Source: Immersiella caudata
Lineage: Eukaryota; Ascomycota; Sordariomycetes; Sordariales; Lasiosphaeriaceae
Length of the DNA stretch: 64,000 bases
NCBI GenBank assembly: GCA_030512335.1
Contig: JAULSU010000003.1
Span: forward strand, 124,001 to 188,000
Reading direction: 5' to 3'
The notes beneath the pieces were generated by a model. That model ran no database searches. It was not told the origin of the DNA and worked only from the letters and a program-made list of their open reading frames with translations. Below, piece after piece: positions 10,492 to 21,425 of this stretch. Numbering within the stretch: the stretch's first letter is position 1; each line of letters begins with the position of its first letter. A program made the translations under genes and the position numbers.

Positions 10492-13400
10492 TTACCACTC
10501 GCGCTCCTGTGCAAAGCTCACCAAATACCGCAAGTGCCTGGCACCGTCCGGGTCGTCACCAAAACGGAGAAACTGCACCATCAGCTGAGTCCGCTTTAGC
10601 TTCCGCTCTTTGACCGTTTCGATCAGCGTTTGAATCGGGTGTTGCATGCCAGCCCCGACCGACCCAGTTCCCCACTGCCCATTTGTGAAAACGATGACAC
10701 TCAGTGGATTCGACGCCTTTCCCTTTCCCTTTCCGTCACTCCCCTGATTGCCCACGGCTCCTTCGCCGCTCTGCGGTGAGGAACTCAAGGGGAGTTTGGG
10801 GATGATCTCCTTTTGCACCAGATTGGCAAGCTCATCCTCCATCAACCCCTCGATCCTGTCGTACCTGCACTTTTGCAGCTCGGTGAGCAGCTTCGTTGTC
10901 TTGTTGTCTCGGTACACGATTGGCGCCCCGTCTTCTCGTGGGCCAACTATCAGCGAGATTCCTCCAGCACTCTTGTTGAGATCCGTTCGCTTGACGAGGT
11001 AACTGAGCGCGGTGAAAACATGCTCCACTTCCGGCTTGTGTTGACGCATGGTGCGTGATGTGTCGACAATGAACAAGTGGTCCCGGCCCGAGAGGGTACT
11101 GTGCAAGCTGCGAATCAGCTGGTGCGTATCCGGGCCCCCGGGGACTTTTTTGAGGGGTTCGGCCAGGGTCTGATATGCCTCGCTAGGCTCGGCATTGCTA
11201 GAAGCGTTGGGAGCTGGCCCCTGTCCGTAGGCTTTCCAGTTCGCCCGCCAGTTGAGCGCCTCTTGCAATGTCAGATGTGTCTTGATTGATAAGAGAGATG
11301 AAGGATTTTCGCCGCCGGTTGTGCGACTATCAGCTGACGGCGGAGTGTGAGTAGCAAAAGAAATGGAGTTCTCAGGCTCAAAGCCAGCAAGATCACCAGA
11401 CCGGGGCTCGTCCAGTTCTGATGACACGTTAGATCGTTGGCGTGAAGCGCTACGACTGCGGACACCCGGGATACCAAGATTGAAGTTCGGCAGCCGCGAG
11501 GAGCGCTTTGTGCTCTGCACAGCATCGAGGGCTGGGCGAGAAGGCAACTTCGGGCTCGGAGGTGGATGTTCGTCAGGTGTCGGGATCTGTAACAGTTGCG
11601 CATCCCTGTCATTGATGCTAGCGCTGCTTGCGGCATCACCGCCAGCGCCAGGGGATGCTACGCTCTCTGGTGGGTCAGAGGATGGCGGTGATGGTAATGA
11701 TTGGAAGGGAGTCGGTACTGAACGGGTGACGCGGTTGATGCCACTACTGATGCCAGTACTAATGCCTTTCGCCTTGGCCATCATCTGATCTCGTCGCGAA
11801 GGAGTCTGGGACAAACCCTCGGGTTGTTCAACTTGGAGCCTATCTTCTTCAAGCGTGCCGCTCATCTTGACGAAGAGCTCCCAAAGCTGGCGGGCCTCCA
11901 AGCGTTGGTGCCAATCCCACAAAAGCATGTGGTTTTGCACTAGATCCAGGATGTTTGGAGTGAGATCGTCCCCTTTCGTCTCGCAATCGGCTCGGATACG
12001 CTCGTGCATGTCGTCGACGGCGGCTGACCGGTTCAGAGCATCGTGAAAACAGTCGTAGAAGCTGGGATCTTCGAAGTTTACAACCGCTTTACCGGCCTTG
12101 GCGCGCAGATCACGGTACATGTCGCGCCCCTTTGCGCCAAAAGCCAACCAGCTTGCAGCGTCACTGATCACACACCCGACGGAGAAGATGTCGGCCGCTG
12201 TTGGGATGCGCCCGGGTAGATTCACCAGGTACTTCGCATAACGGCTGCACTCTGGGGATCCTGAAGCACGCGTCAGTACTGTTGAGTCGGAGAGTCATTT
12301 GAACTAAGGTTTACCATATGTCTGGTTCCCCTGACGGTCTATCCCCATCTCGGATTCTTCTTCTCCGTCCTCAGGCTTCGTAACCCTGATGTGACTGTGT
12401 CCAAAATCTGCGAGGAGCGGACAAAAGTCATATGGAGATCCCGAGGGTCCCTTCGTCAATATGATATTGTCGGGTTTGATGTCTTGGTGGATGCTAGACC
12501 AGGGACCATGCTTGGTTAGCACTCGGGAATGCCTATGGCTGTTGAACGAAGGGGTACCCTACCCTCTGTATTCGCTCTCATCGCCAGAACTGGGAGCAAT
12601 GCGATGCACAGCGTGTAGGCCCTTGAACACGGAAAACAAGCTTGTCCAGAAACGTCGCACATCGAGCGGATCCGTGGGAGGCGGCGTGTTGCCGTAGTAA
12701 TCGAGCAGATTACCGCCATCAGCGAACTGCAGCAGCAAGTTGAAGGTGCCGTTCTGGACAAAGGATCCATAGTATCCAACAATGTTCTCATTCTTTGGTT
12801 GTTGCAAGGTTGTGAGCGCTCGCGCTTCGTTGGTATACAAGTGGCGATATCGACTCTCAGTGTATGTCTTGAGGACATATATGCGGTCTTCGGGGGTGTC
12901 ATCGCCATCGTCTACCTGTGATCCATCAATAGTTAGAAATGTCATAAACTGTTTCGGACGGAAGAGAAGGCTACCTCGTCAAGCTTGTTGCACTCTCCGC
13001 TGACCAGGATGCGATGGATATGCGCCGCATCGCCGTCGGCCAACTGCTGCTCTTCTCGGAAGGGTAGAATATGGCTCGAGTGGAGGTGCAGATTGGTGAG
13101 GAGTGCGTAGTCCAACACAAGTGGACAGAACGTCCACTGGTGCTTGAGCAAACTGTCGAGAACGTCTTCGAAGGCCGGGGTGCGCAGGGCCTGCGGGACA
13201 TCGCTATCGGTTAGGGGTAGCTTGGCATCCGAAATACCGCGCTCGAGTAGCGGTTCAAAGTATTGCGCACGGTCGAGGTAGACGAGAATCGAGAAGAGGC
13301 GCAGGCATCGCTGATTGACGACCTCCCACTTGATGGTGAGGTGTGGCGCGTGCGACTTGCAAACGTCGTGCACCCGACTCTTGGTCCAGTACCGCTTCAG

Positions 13401-13607
13401 CTCATTTTCGGGTATGTACGGCCTGCGATTGCCCGCGCCATCGCGTCCGCTGTACTTTTGTTTGAGCTCTTCGACGTGGTCCGTGAAGCCAAAGACGGGT
13501 TGTGGGTTCTTGCTCTTCCGCCCCGATTGGGAGTCTGATGCGCCGGAGACACCGCGAGGCCGGAGCGGAAGATTGGCGAACAGAGACATCCCCGCGGTCG
13601 GCGCCAT
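10492..13607 (-). CDS. Protein kinase-like domain fused to a C-terminal vWA domain
   Basis: Four exons, 13607-12975, 12915-12563, 12493-12315 and 12260-10492; introns of 59, 69 and 54 bp; total 2934 bp, 977 residues. Residues 1-211 form an uncharacterised N-terminal region of a kind I associate with fungal HET-type kinases. The kinase domain (about 212-480) has the ATP lysine near 227 (IYVLKTYTE), a catalytic loop reading IHQDIKPDN (HQD instead of HRD, D333), a DFG at 358-360 (LADFGHSH) and an activation-segment end SPE. A Ser/Pro-rich linker follows, about residues 530-690. The vWA domain (about 780-977) has a complete MIDAS opening DTSRT at 788. The kinase looks catalytically competent. The role is unknown; vWA domains bind partner proteins through a metal. 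About 390 bp of the linker is duplicated at 25.2-25.6 kb. Confidence 0.88.
11399..11790 (-). repeat. Linker segment of the kinase-vWA gene duplicated at 25174-25564
   Basis: This 390-bp stretch of the last exon aligns without frame change to 25174-25564, same strand. Shared peptide runs include RSVPTPFQSLPSPP and DAQLLQIPTPDEHPP. Differences are mostly C/T and G/A transitions. The coding context is intact here, so this is the probable donor. Confidence 0.9.
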
Positions 13608-14150
13608 AAGGGAGGGACGGGTCGGGCGTTATTCGAACGGTAAGGTCGGTAGTTTAGTTGCGGTTGCCTGAGTCGAGCCGGCTTCCATCAGTCAGGGTGT
13701 GGAAGGTGTGTTGGCGAGGAAGGCGCAAATCGGCCGCGGAGAGCAGACCTGGGCGGTCCCGCGCGACGCGGTGCGGGGAAGAAAATGGCAGATTGGGCCG
13801 CCCTGGAATTGATGAGAGGGTGTGGGTGGTCGACATGCGGATGGCCGAGAGCCATCAACCTGCAGCAAGGCTCTGGCGGGTGCGGGCAAACGGGGCGCAC
13901 CTTCCCTCTTTACGGTGAGTGCCTCAGGACGCCCAGATGCAAAGCACCCGCAGCACTGTCATCCGCGACCAGTAACATTGCTCTAGTCATTCGCAGATGT
14001 CGTTAAAACCCCCGTTCTTCTCGTCGTAGGCGGCTCTTTCAATTTTGTGTACGCAAAAGCCAATCATTGGAATTCGTAGGTAATCATCACGACTCGTCAC
14101 TTTCGTCAACCATTCCCTTCCAAGTCATGCATGCAAACGAAAAACCAGTC
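13608..14150. other. Spacer between CorA-like 3' end and kinase-vWA start
   Basis: About 540 bp lying 5' of the kinase-vWA gene and 3' of the CorA-like gene, both on the minus strand. It should contain the kinase-vWA promoter. No ORF, repeat or RNA is recognisable. Confidence 0.6.
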
Positions 14151-16092
14151 CTACTTGCTGGCTGTTTTCTTCCCCCCCTCAGGAATCAACGAGACCTTGT
14201 GCTGGCGTCTAGCCAAGTGGTAGGTAACCCACCATGTGAGCAGAACCGCGACCATCAACGGAATACATATGGAAAAGAACAGCATCAGGGCAGGTACTCG
14301 GGTTTCCCAGTCGCCCATGCTGCGGCTCTTGCTGTTGTCAAAGTTCCATATGCCGCTGCTGAAGAGCGTCTGTTGTGTGTCAAGACTCTGGCAATAACTT
14401 CAGAGGACCCGGTAGGAAGACTCACCGAAACGAACGTCCCCGGGAGGAAAATCATGGTAAGCACCGTAATTCCGTGCATGGAGACAGTTTCATGCTCCGT
14501 CTCGGCCGCGATGTCGTGCATCCTCTCGGTCCATTCCTCCATGGTGCGAGCAGAGACCTCAGCTGACTGGGCGTAGTGCTCACCGACTCGCATGTTGCCA
14601 TAGTGAAGAATGCCTTGAAACTAGAGTTGGACCCCGTTTAATCGTTGCCTGACTTGGTCTCGAATGGACAGCACTCACCATTTCTTCGTTACGCTCCATG
14701 CTACGCAGCAGCAAATGGACACGTGCGGCGTGACTTTCGAGATCTCCCTCCAGCACTGCCAGCTGTTGGCAAAAGTCAAGCACGGAAGAGCCAGAAGACG
14801 CAATGTTGTTCCCCGCAAACCGGCTGTACCGCTCCTTCAGCGTCGAAACAATCCGTCGGTTCTCGTCAAGGATCAAAGATGCCCGCTCTGCTTCGTCCGT
14901 CACATGGCGCATTCTCTGCAAGTCGTCAAACTTGAAGATCTTATCCAGGCGCTCCTCATCGTGGTCCAAATCGCTTGCCCTCTCGCTGAGCTCGATACCT
15001 GCACCGCCCTGTTGATGGTAGTGACCGCTGAAACCCGATGATATCCGAGATAGGTTGCTGCGGATCTTTCCACGTATTCCAATGGGTTGGGGACCAACCC
15101 CAGCCGAAGACCGTCGTGGGGGTGGGCTGCGCAAGGGGGCGGCTGTTGGGAGGGGCGGCTTGCGAGCGAGTGTCTCGACAGGTGCGAGCTTGATGGCTGC
15201 TGCATGTTTCCTTCCCCTGTCTTCCAAGTCATCAAGATACAAAGCCCAGTTTTCGGTGCACCACTCAAGGATCAGCAGATGAGTGGATAAGGCGAACTCA
15301 GACTGCCGTTGCTTTTGCGTTTTCTTGGACACTGTTGGGGAAGAGGACCCGATGCGGTCCCGGATGACTTTGTTCCCCTTTACAATGATCCACACAGACT
15401 TGCCTTTTGTGGTGTCAAATGAGTGGTACGCCGCTACGCGCCGTATCAACCAGCTGCTGGAGTCGGGTCTCTCCTTCTCAGGGGCCATTATGCTGAATGC
15501 GTGCTGGATTTGGGATGAGGTCTCGATGCGGTCTTCAAACCGAAACATGGCCGTTGTAAGCGGGCTTTCGGTATTCCTGAACTCGAAGACAAAGTCTAGG
15601 AATGACGGCATGACCCGGTGACGTGCCAAGACGTGTGTTAGGAGCTCGAGAGAACAGCAGAGTCTGCCTCGCGAGCTAGCCGTGTAGAGGAAGCTACACA
15701 GCACCCCAGTCAGGAAATGTCAACAAGATGTGGATCTGGCTATGCTCACATGAATCTGCAGGTAGGGTCTAAAGGGTTTTTTGCTGCAGTGTCGAATTGG
15801 CCAACTTTCTCGATGCGAGACTCCGGCTGAAAAGCTAAGATGAGTTTCTAGTCTCAGCACACAGCTCTGATCATTAGCGTTTGAAGGATTGCGCCCCACC
15901 ATCTTCGCCGTCAGGCATATCCCATAATACCACGAGGCGAGGCTTTCCTTCCGGAACAAACAGCTCATCTTTGTCTCTCACAAGACTTTCCCGGTACGAT
16001 TTGAGCGCCTGTCCGGACTTGTAGGTCCATCCCGCTTCAAGATCAAGCGGGTACTCATTCGGGACATGACGTATCATTTTGTGTGCTGCCAT
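14151..16092 (-). CDS. CorA-like Mg2+ transporter-type membrane protein (fungal accessory family)
   Basis: Five exons: 16092-15900, 15834-15750, 15693-14679, 14620-14426 and 14369-14151; introns of 65, 56, 58 and 56 bp; 1707 bp, 568 residues. Two C-terminal TM helices flank a short loop. TM1 (about 480-500) contains LPGTFVSTLF in place of the classical CorA GMN motif; TM2 (about 522-545) is VPALMLFFSICIPLM and following. The cytosolic part has DPTCRFIFLY and VMPSFLDFVFEF, patterns I recall from the large fungal CorA-like group, and a basic Pro-rich linker. The first exon starts at ATG MAAHKM; the exon 1-2 junction is my least certain call, but only this set keeps the frame and gives intron sizes like the others. 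Without GMN, true Mg2+ transport is doubtful; such proteins often sit in fungal HET/NLR-rich regions. Confidence 0.82.
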
Positions 16093-16789
16093 GATACCGT
16101 CCAATGCATCTGAGGGAGCGCCTTTCTGTAATCTCCGTGCTTGACATTGGCTACCTGGGCTGCGTGAGGGGTATTGACGACGTGATCTCGGTGCAAACCT
16201 GCCGACTGAAAGTTGAAGTAAATTGAGAGCTTGGGGCTCAAGGAGGCCCTTCTTCAAGTCATCTCGTCGTCGTTGAAGAAAACTTTGGCTTCGCGATTGC
16301 AGCGGACGGCAGCCAATAATTGCAACAGCCTGAAAGACTTTCGCATGCGGCTTATTTGGGCAGCTGAAGCAAGACAGGGGGCTGCATCTTCCTCGGGGAT
16401 GGAGCGGTGTGGCGAGGCGCAGCGGGGTCGGTCGGCGCCCAATAGGCCCTGCCAGCAAGGCAGATTCGCGCCCGAGTGTCAGGTTACGGCCTCCGACGGG
16501 CTGCGGTGTGTTGGCTGCCTGGGGCCTCAACTTTGGGATCAACTTTGCGTTGTGCAATTGCGGCAATTTAAATGCTCCTGAATATGCGACCTCGTCACAT
16601 CCCATCAATATCTTGCAGCTATAAAGTGACACATGTCTGTTGGTGCTGTTTTCCCGTTGCTCTGCTTCAACTTGGCGCAGCTTTTGCTGCCCGATGGCCC
16701 CAACTTTCGCTTCGGTGAGTCGTCCGCCTTCCGATACCCGAACCCGTGTCCTTTCCAGCGTAATATCGCGCCGATGACAAGGCGCAACC
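16093..16789. other. Intergenic region upstream of the CorA-like gene
   Basis: About 700 bp. A long minus-strand open frame crosses it but shows no motif, and its 3' end is the CorA-like first exon in the same frame. I treat it as promoter and 5' UTR of that gene plus the 3' flank of the next small gene. Confidence 0.55.
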
Positions 16790-17174
16790 TTAGAATCCGT
16801 AGACTTCCTGTCGAATCTTGTCGAAAATGTAGCGTCGCTCCTTCTGCGTGGCGATATCAGCTCGACTCTGGTCGGCGATCCAATTGCCACTGCTCGCCTG
16901 CCTGGCAAAGGGTCTCGGCAGACTCACCTTCACGAGGTAACGCGGGATCTTCATCCGGTATTGGTTCTCGCATTTCTGTCGCCTCATCTCCTGTCAGTTT
17001 CATCGGCGGCCTCATTTCCGTCAGGCCTCCAACTTAAAGGCAGGCCGCCAAAAGAGTGGAGCTACGCACCGTCACTTCGACCTCCTGTCCTGGAAAGAGC
17101 GACCGCAGATAGCGTTCCAGATCGCCCGACCACAGATAATAAGCATCGATGCTGTCGTACACGTGCACCATCAT
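16790..17174 (-). CDS. Small hypothetical protein, possibly a 3' remnant
   Basis: Two exons (17174-17070 and 16990-16790) joined by a 79-bp GT-AG intron in phase 0 give 101 residues. The start used is the first ATG in frame (MMVHVYDSIDAYYLW). The reading frame is open a little further upstream to an acceptor-like CAG at 17196, so a missing or degenerate 5' exon is likely. The C-terminus is basic and helical (KERRYIFDKIRQEV). There is no TM segment or signal peptide. I do not recognise the family. Coding status rests on composition and the matching intron phases only. Confidence 0.4.
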
Positions 17175-17204
17175 GGCATCAATGGCCCGCAGAGCCTGAT
17201 GGTT

Positions 17205-18026
17205 GCTTCGTCAATTGTCGCGTGGGTCAGATTCTCGCGAAGTCAGGCTACGGGAGGTTTACATGTTGGTGTGGTGAGCGACGGGTTCCACTTGTGATCC
17301 CTCAGGCTCATCTACCAAAAGCGCACGCGAGAGGCACCCCACGCATTTCCTTCCGAGGGACCCGCGCAGCGAAGGAAAGAGGAGCGCAGAGCCTCATCTT
17401 CACCATTCGACTCTTCAGTGGCAGATGAAAGAGCTGGAAGGGGGTATGGTGCCCACCACCTTCGCTGACGCATTGGTAGCACCGCATCTGCAAGCCGGAC
17501 AGCGCATCCAATTGAACGGGTCGCCCCTCCATGGCCGGGCGGAGAGTTGGCTGGTATGGATGCCGGTTTTATGCATACAAACCAGATTGGACGCCCCGGA
17601 TTGGTTCGTGTTACACAGGCCACCGAGACAACCGCGTCGTTCATTGGCCTGGCACATGCAAAGCATCGGCAGTTGGGAAGGGTCTCGACAGAGTCTCGTT
17701 TCCTCGGACCAAATGCAGAGTGGATAACATCATGCTTTACACAATTTTGGCAGGTTTCGTGGACACCTGGAAGCAGTTTGTCGCTTACCACTCAGACACC
17801 CACGAGACCGACCCACAACCACAAATAGGGGGTTTGTTTACTTTCTACCAAGGACACTTTTGCTTCGGTCAACCCCAACACTGCAAATACGGCCCTCTTT
17901 TGTGCAGATGCTATCCTCCAATCTCGTATCTCGCCATCATCAACCCCAATTAGCCACCACAACTAAAACAAAAAAAAGTTAGGCGTCCCCCAACCAGTCT
18001 AAATCCATCCAACAGAAACCATCCGC
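17205..18026. other. Gene-poor stretch, possible decayed coding pieces
   Basis: About 820 bp. Several overlapping open frames are present on both strands, some with Cys pairs such as RCPACRC, but no exon set can be assembled and no frame is convincing. Nothing else recognised. Confidence 0.5.
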
Positions 18027-18413
18027 TCACCCCCGAACAGCACCAGCGGCACAATATCCTCTCGCCAAAGACCGGACGGTACACTCGTAGTAGCACCCCC
18101 CAAGCGTCAAGTCAACCAACCAGGTCGGTAAGAACCCTACCACAAACTGAAGCCACCAGTTGAGACGGCCAAAGTCAGCGCCTGTTGTGGCAGTGTACTG
18201 CACGCGCGAGGTGTAGGAGACGACGACGCGCGTAGTCACGAGAATGGCGAGATGGACCATGGATCGGCCGGGAAGACGAGGGAAGAGGTAGAGGCGAAGA
18301 AAGATGTTGCCAAGTACGTTTTGGAGAAACAGATAGGCGCAGGCGAGGCGATGTTCGAGCTGCGTGCACTGGTTTTTTACCGGGGTGGTTGTGATGTTTT
18401 GTTTGTCGTCCAT
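18027..18413 (-). CDS. Small polytopic membrane protein, unknown function
   Basis: Single-exon ORF of 128 residues from ATG 18413. A polar N-terminus is followed by three likely membrane segments: about 27-45 (LACAYLFLQNVLGNIFLRLY), about 52-68 (MVHLAILVTTRVVVSY) and about 84-105 (LNWWLQFVVGFLPTWLVDL), the last ending in a GGCYYE motif. Hydrophobicity, size and Trp/aromatic patterning are those of a real small membrane protein. I do not recognise a named family. Neighbours on both sides are accessory genes. Confidence 0.55.
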   Translation of the reverse strand: MDDKQNITTTPVKNQCTQLEHRLACAYLFLQNVLGNIFLRLYLFPRLPGRSMVHLAILVTTRVVVSYTSRVQYTATTGADFGRLNWWLQFVVGFLPTWLVDLTLGGCYYECTVRSLARGYCAAGAVRG

Positions 18414-18765
18414 CGTGGCCGTGCCGTGTTGCGCGAGTACCTAATTGTTAAAAGGTTAAATGAAAGCCAAATGCATGTGGGGGAGGGGGCGCGCGGAAGA
18501 TATAGACGGCCTGCCAAGCACAATCCATTTCGTGTTGACAACCAACATCAAGTCTAATAATAGCCAAATAACGGCGTTGGAAACCCCACGCGAAATTGAT
18601 TGGTTGATAATTGTACTATGAGAATATGGCCTCTCTGGCGCGGCCAGATAGCCTAGGTAACGATAGAGAAGTAGAGACACATGCTTTGCCCGCCTTGCCA
18701 CCAACCAAATCCTTGTCCTCCTCAGCGCATTGTACCCTTGTGATAATACACAACCCCCCGGGCCA

Positions 18766-19643
18766 TCACGATGCCGGGCACAGATCGTTAGGCGGGATCT
18801 TGTCGAAGGGGTAGACCTTGCCATGGAGCAAAAGGGTATGGCCATTGCCCCATCGCCTGTCTGAATGTGGCCAACGCCCCAGCCGGCAAAGCCGCCCGCC
18901 ACGATCTTGACAACCTCGCACGAGACGCCCCTCCAACTGAGACTATCGTACATGGTCCTGAGAGCGGGTACAATCTTCTTGGCACAGTTGACCACCTGCA
19001 GCCACCCATCGCGCAGCCGAAGGTCGACGGCCGGGCCGAGATCGCGAGCGCAAGACAGGAGCGAACGGCACTGGGCGTAGTTCCAGCGCTTCGTGTGTTC
19101 ATGCGATGCTTGCTGGGCCTCCCACGTTCGGGGCTCGATGCGTCTCTTCATCTTGGTCTCGTCGACAATGGGGGCCGCAAATTCAGCTTCCGGCTCAGCT
19201 TCGGCTTCACGCGCCTTCTTCTTGCCCCGGCACCGTCCAGTCTTCTCGCACCGAGAACCACTGAGCGCTCGCAAAGTTCGTGCACCCGCCGCCGCCGTCA
19301 CCGCTGCCTTGCAACCACTTGTTGCACCCGTCCTTCCAGAAGGCGACGTCTGCGAGGGGGAAAGAGTTAATTAGCCAAGTTCCTTGCACAAGGGAAATGA
19401 TGAAGGGGGGATTCGTACTGTAGTTGTCACCATCACCATCCTCTCTCTCAATTGCCGCTGACACAGCGTTGGTGGGAACATCGTGGCAGACGTCAGGATG
19501 GCCAGGGTACCGATACGACCCGCTACCCCAGCGTGCGCCACAGCATTGACTCCCTAGGTAGAAGACAACCCGAAAGCCACTTACCAGCGGCGCCTGAGAC
19601 ACCCCGAGCAAAATACCAGCATAGAGGAGAGTTGAATCTGCAT
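18766..19643 (-). pseudogene. Decayed secreted-protein gene with several frame breaks
   Basis: Pieces of one protein appear in order but in changing frames. A signal-peptide-like start is at 19643 (MQIQLS, then TLLYAGILLGVSQA in another frame). A cysteine-containing segment follows an intron near 19584-19554 (SQCCGARWGSGSY). After a second intron come VAFWKDGCNKWLQG and FSVREDW, then a third frame with RDGWLQVVNCAKKIV and VSCEVVKIVAGGFAGWG. The end, HGKVYPFDKIPP before the stop at 18768-18766, is in yet another frame. No intron can account for the changes at about 19220 and 18850. The 3'-terminal 77 bp recur at 25565-25641. I infer a former secreted Cys-containing protein of unknown function, now inactivated by small indels. 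Confidence 0.55.
18767..18843 (-). repeat. 77-bp 3' end of the secreted gene, copied at 25565-25641
   Basis: About 90 percent identical to 25565-25641 in the same orientation. Both copies can be read as a GKVYPFDKIPP-type C-terminus. Most of the differences are G/A or C/T. Confidence 0.88.
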
Positions 19644-21425
19644 TGTGGTGGTGTTTTGATTTTTTAGGTGACGATGGCAGCTACCGACCTAGCAAGACTG
19701 TCACGATGGTGAGGAATGTGCTCACCCTTAAATATTGGAGCCCCAAGGATACGTCCCCATCACCTCGATCAGAGGCAACACCCTTGGAAGCGTTTACTAA
19801 CACATTGGCAAGAAAAGGGCTCATTTCTCACCGTTAATCTCAGCCCGGTGTTTACTTTTCACCGAGGCACTCCTGGCCACTCAGAGACCTTGGCAATGCC
19901 TTGTTTGCCCCTGAAGACCCAGACTGACCTGAAGTCATGTAAATGATCGCTTCTTCTCTGCCCTTTCCCGCCCTGTTGCTGCATGCATCGAGAGCTTGTT
20001 TGGGGGGGGGGGGGGGGGAGGCTTCGCAACCTGACGAATGACTTGTTTACGCATAGGTGACGTTAGGGGTCCTTCGCCAAGGTTTCAGGCGCGACGCAAA
20101 CAACCAAGGTAATTAAACAGCATATGGGGGTTGTCTGCAGTCCGGGTACAGAGAAATGCCAGCATGGAATTGACAATGGGCAAAAATAGCTGAAGTCTCC
20201 AGAACACCACACACGGTGTTCTTTTTTCCACATGGCAAACCCCAAAATCTACTGCACTCCACCTTCGAACTAATCAGCCATTTTCTAAGATCCCACGATT
20301 TCTATTACCTTGGTACTAAGTGCAAGTTGCTGCAGTGGTCGCTGTCAGCGGCACACCAGAATAAATCTACCTACCTACCTGAGGTACCTTAGGTGCCGTA
20401 ACAGGGAGATACCGAGTTCTTCCCGATAAGCCGTTGGTCCTCTACTTGCGTCGCCTACATAAATGCTCTTATTGGTCCGCTATGGGCATCTGCGGCTGAA
20501 AATTCAGTTTGCTTCACGCCGCACGCGCCAAGCGTCAGTTGGTGATATCAACCAGAAACCTCAGTGGCTCCGATACTGTCATGTCCCCTTGCCCCGCTCT
20601 TCCGTCCACCACATACTCGACGCCGGAAGTCCCTTGCCGTGCTGTTTCACCCATCTGCCAAAGGTGCCCGCGATAGACATTCCGCACTTTGCGTTTTGGG
20701 GGCCCGCAGAGTGTGGGAAGAGGGGCGCAAAGCCGTATTTTTTTTACCATGAGGCTTTGCCTGCGACTATTTTTTTCTTGGGGTTGGGGCAGGTATGCTT
20801 ATCGAAAGAACTTCGAGTTGCTGAGCACATCAGGGTACAACGAGTGCGGGTCGCTGAGACGGACCCAACGAATACTTGGGTGAAGATAGCCCGGAGATAT
20901 ATGGGTGAGACTACGCTCTAGTAGCGTCAAAGCATCAGCAATTCATAAGGTAGCATTGGGTACCTCTCTTTGTTGACAACGACGTGTCTCATCCGAGTCT
21001 TGATAGGCGTGTGCTACATCGAAGACGGCCTCGGTCATGGCCGAGGATACTTTGATCGCCTTGGATAAGACGCTTAGTGATACGACTGATGTAGCCCTGC
21101 CATCAGCGTAAAAACAAGTTGGTGGTCCTGAAATAGCCCTTGGCTGTATTCTAGAAGCCATCAACTCTATCTTCGACGTCCTTGGGTGTATTCTCAGAGG
21201 CCTGAAGCCGATTCTAACTGACCTTGAGGAGAAGACCCGAAGGCCTCTTCTGCATTGTATAAATGTCTAGATTACATTCTGAAACGGCTTGTCTACATTC
21301 CAAGGGGGCTTTCTGCACTGTGGAGGACCGTCTCATCCTCCACCTCCATCGCGTCAAGCGGTTTCCACAAGGGCTTTTAAGTCCATCACAAAAATGCCTT
21401 CAGCTCCCAACAACCACGCCCACTT
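19644..21425. other. 1.8-kb non-coding stretch with simple-sequence tracts
   Basis: Contains a 17-base G homopolymer at 20002-20018 and a CTAC/CTACC simple-repeat patch near 20368-20395 ending in GAGGTACCTTAGGT. A 152-codon ORF at 20463-20921 shows no motif. At 21025-21250 short plus-strand frames give acidic helical peptides (for example MAEDTLIALDKTL and FDVLGCILRGLKP) that might be relics. Nothing firmer. Confidence 0.55.
20002..20018. repeat. G17 homopolymer
   Basis: Seventeen consecutive G on the plus strand. It could form G-quadruplex structure and is a likely site of length error in assembly. Confidence 0.95.

Noticed and set aside
15874..16908. 344-codon minus-strand open frame upstream of the CorA-like gene
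   Set aside because: Only its last 73 codons, from ATG 16092, look like protein and match the family's N-terminal region; the upstream part is low-quality shadow sequence.
17311..20752. Similar minus-strand peptides MVKMRLCAPLS (near 17400) and MVKKIRLCAPLP (near 20740)
   Set aside because: About 40 bp of patchy DNA similarity, no longer alignment and no coding support around either; too weak to claim a duplicated gene.
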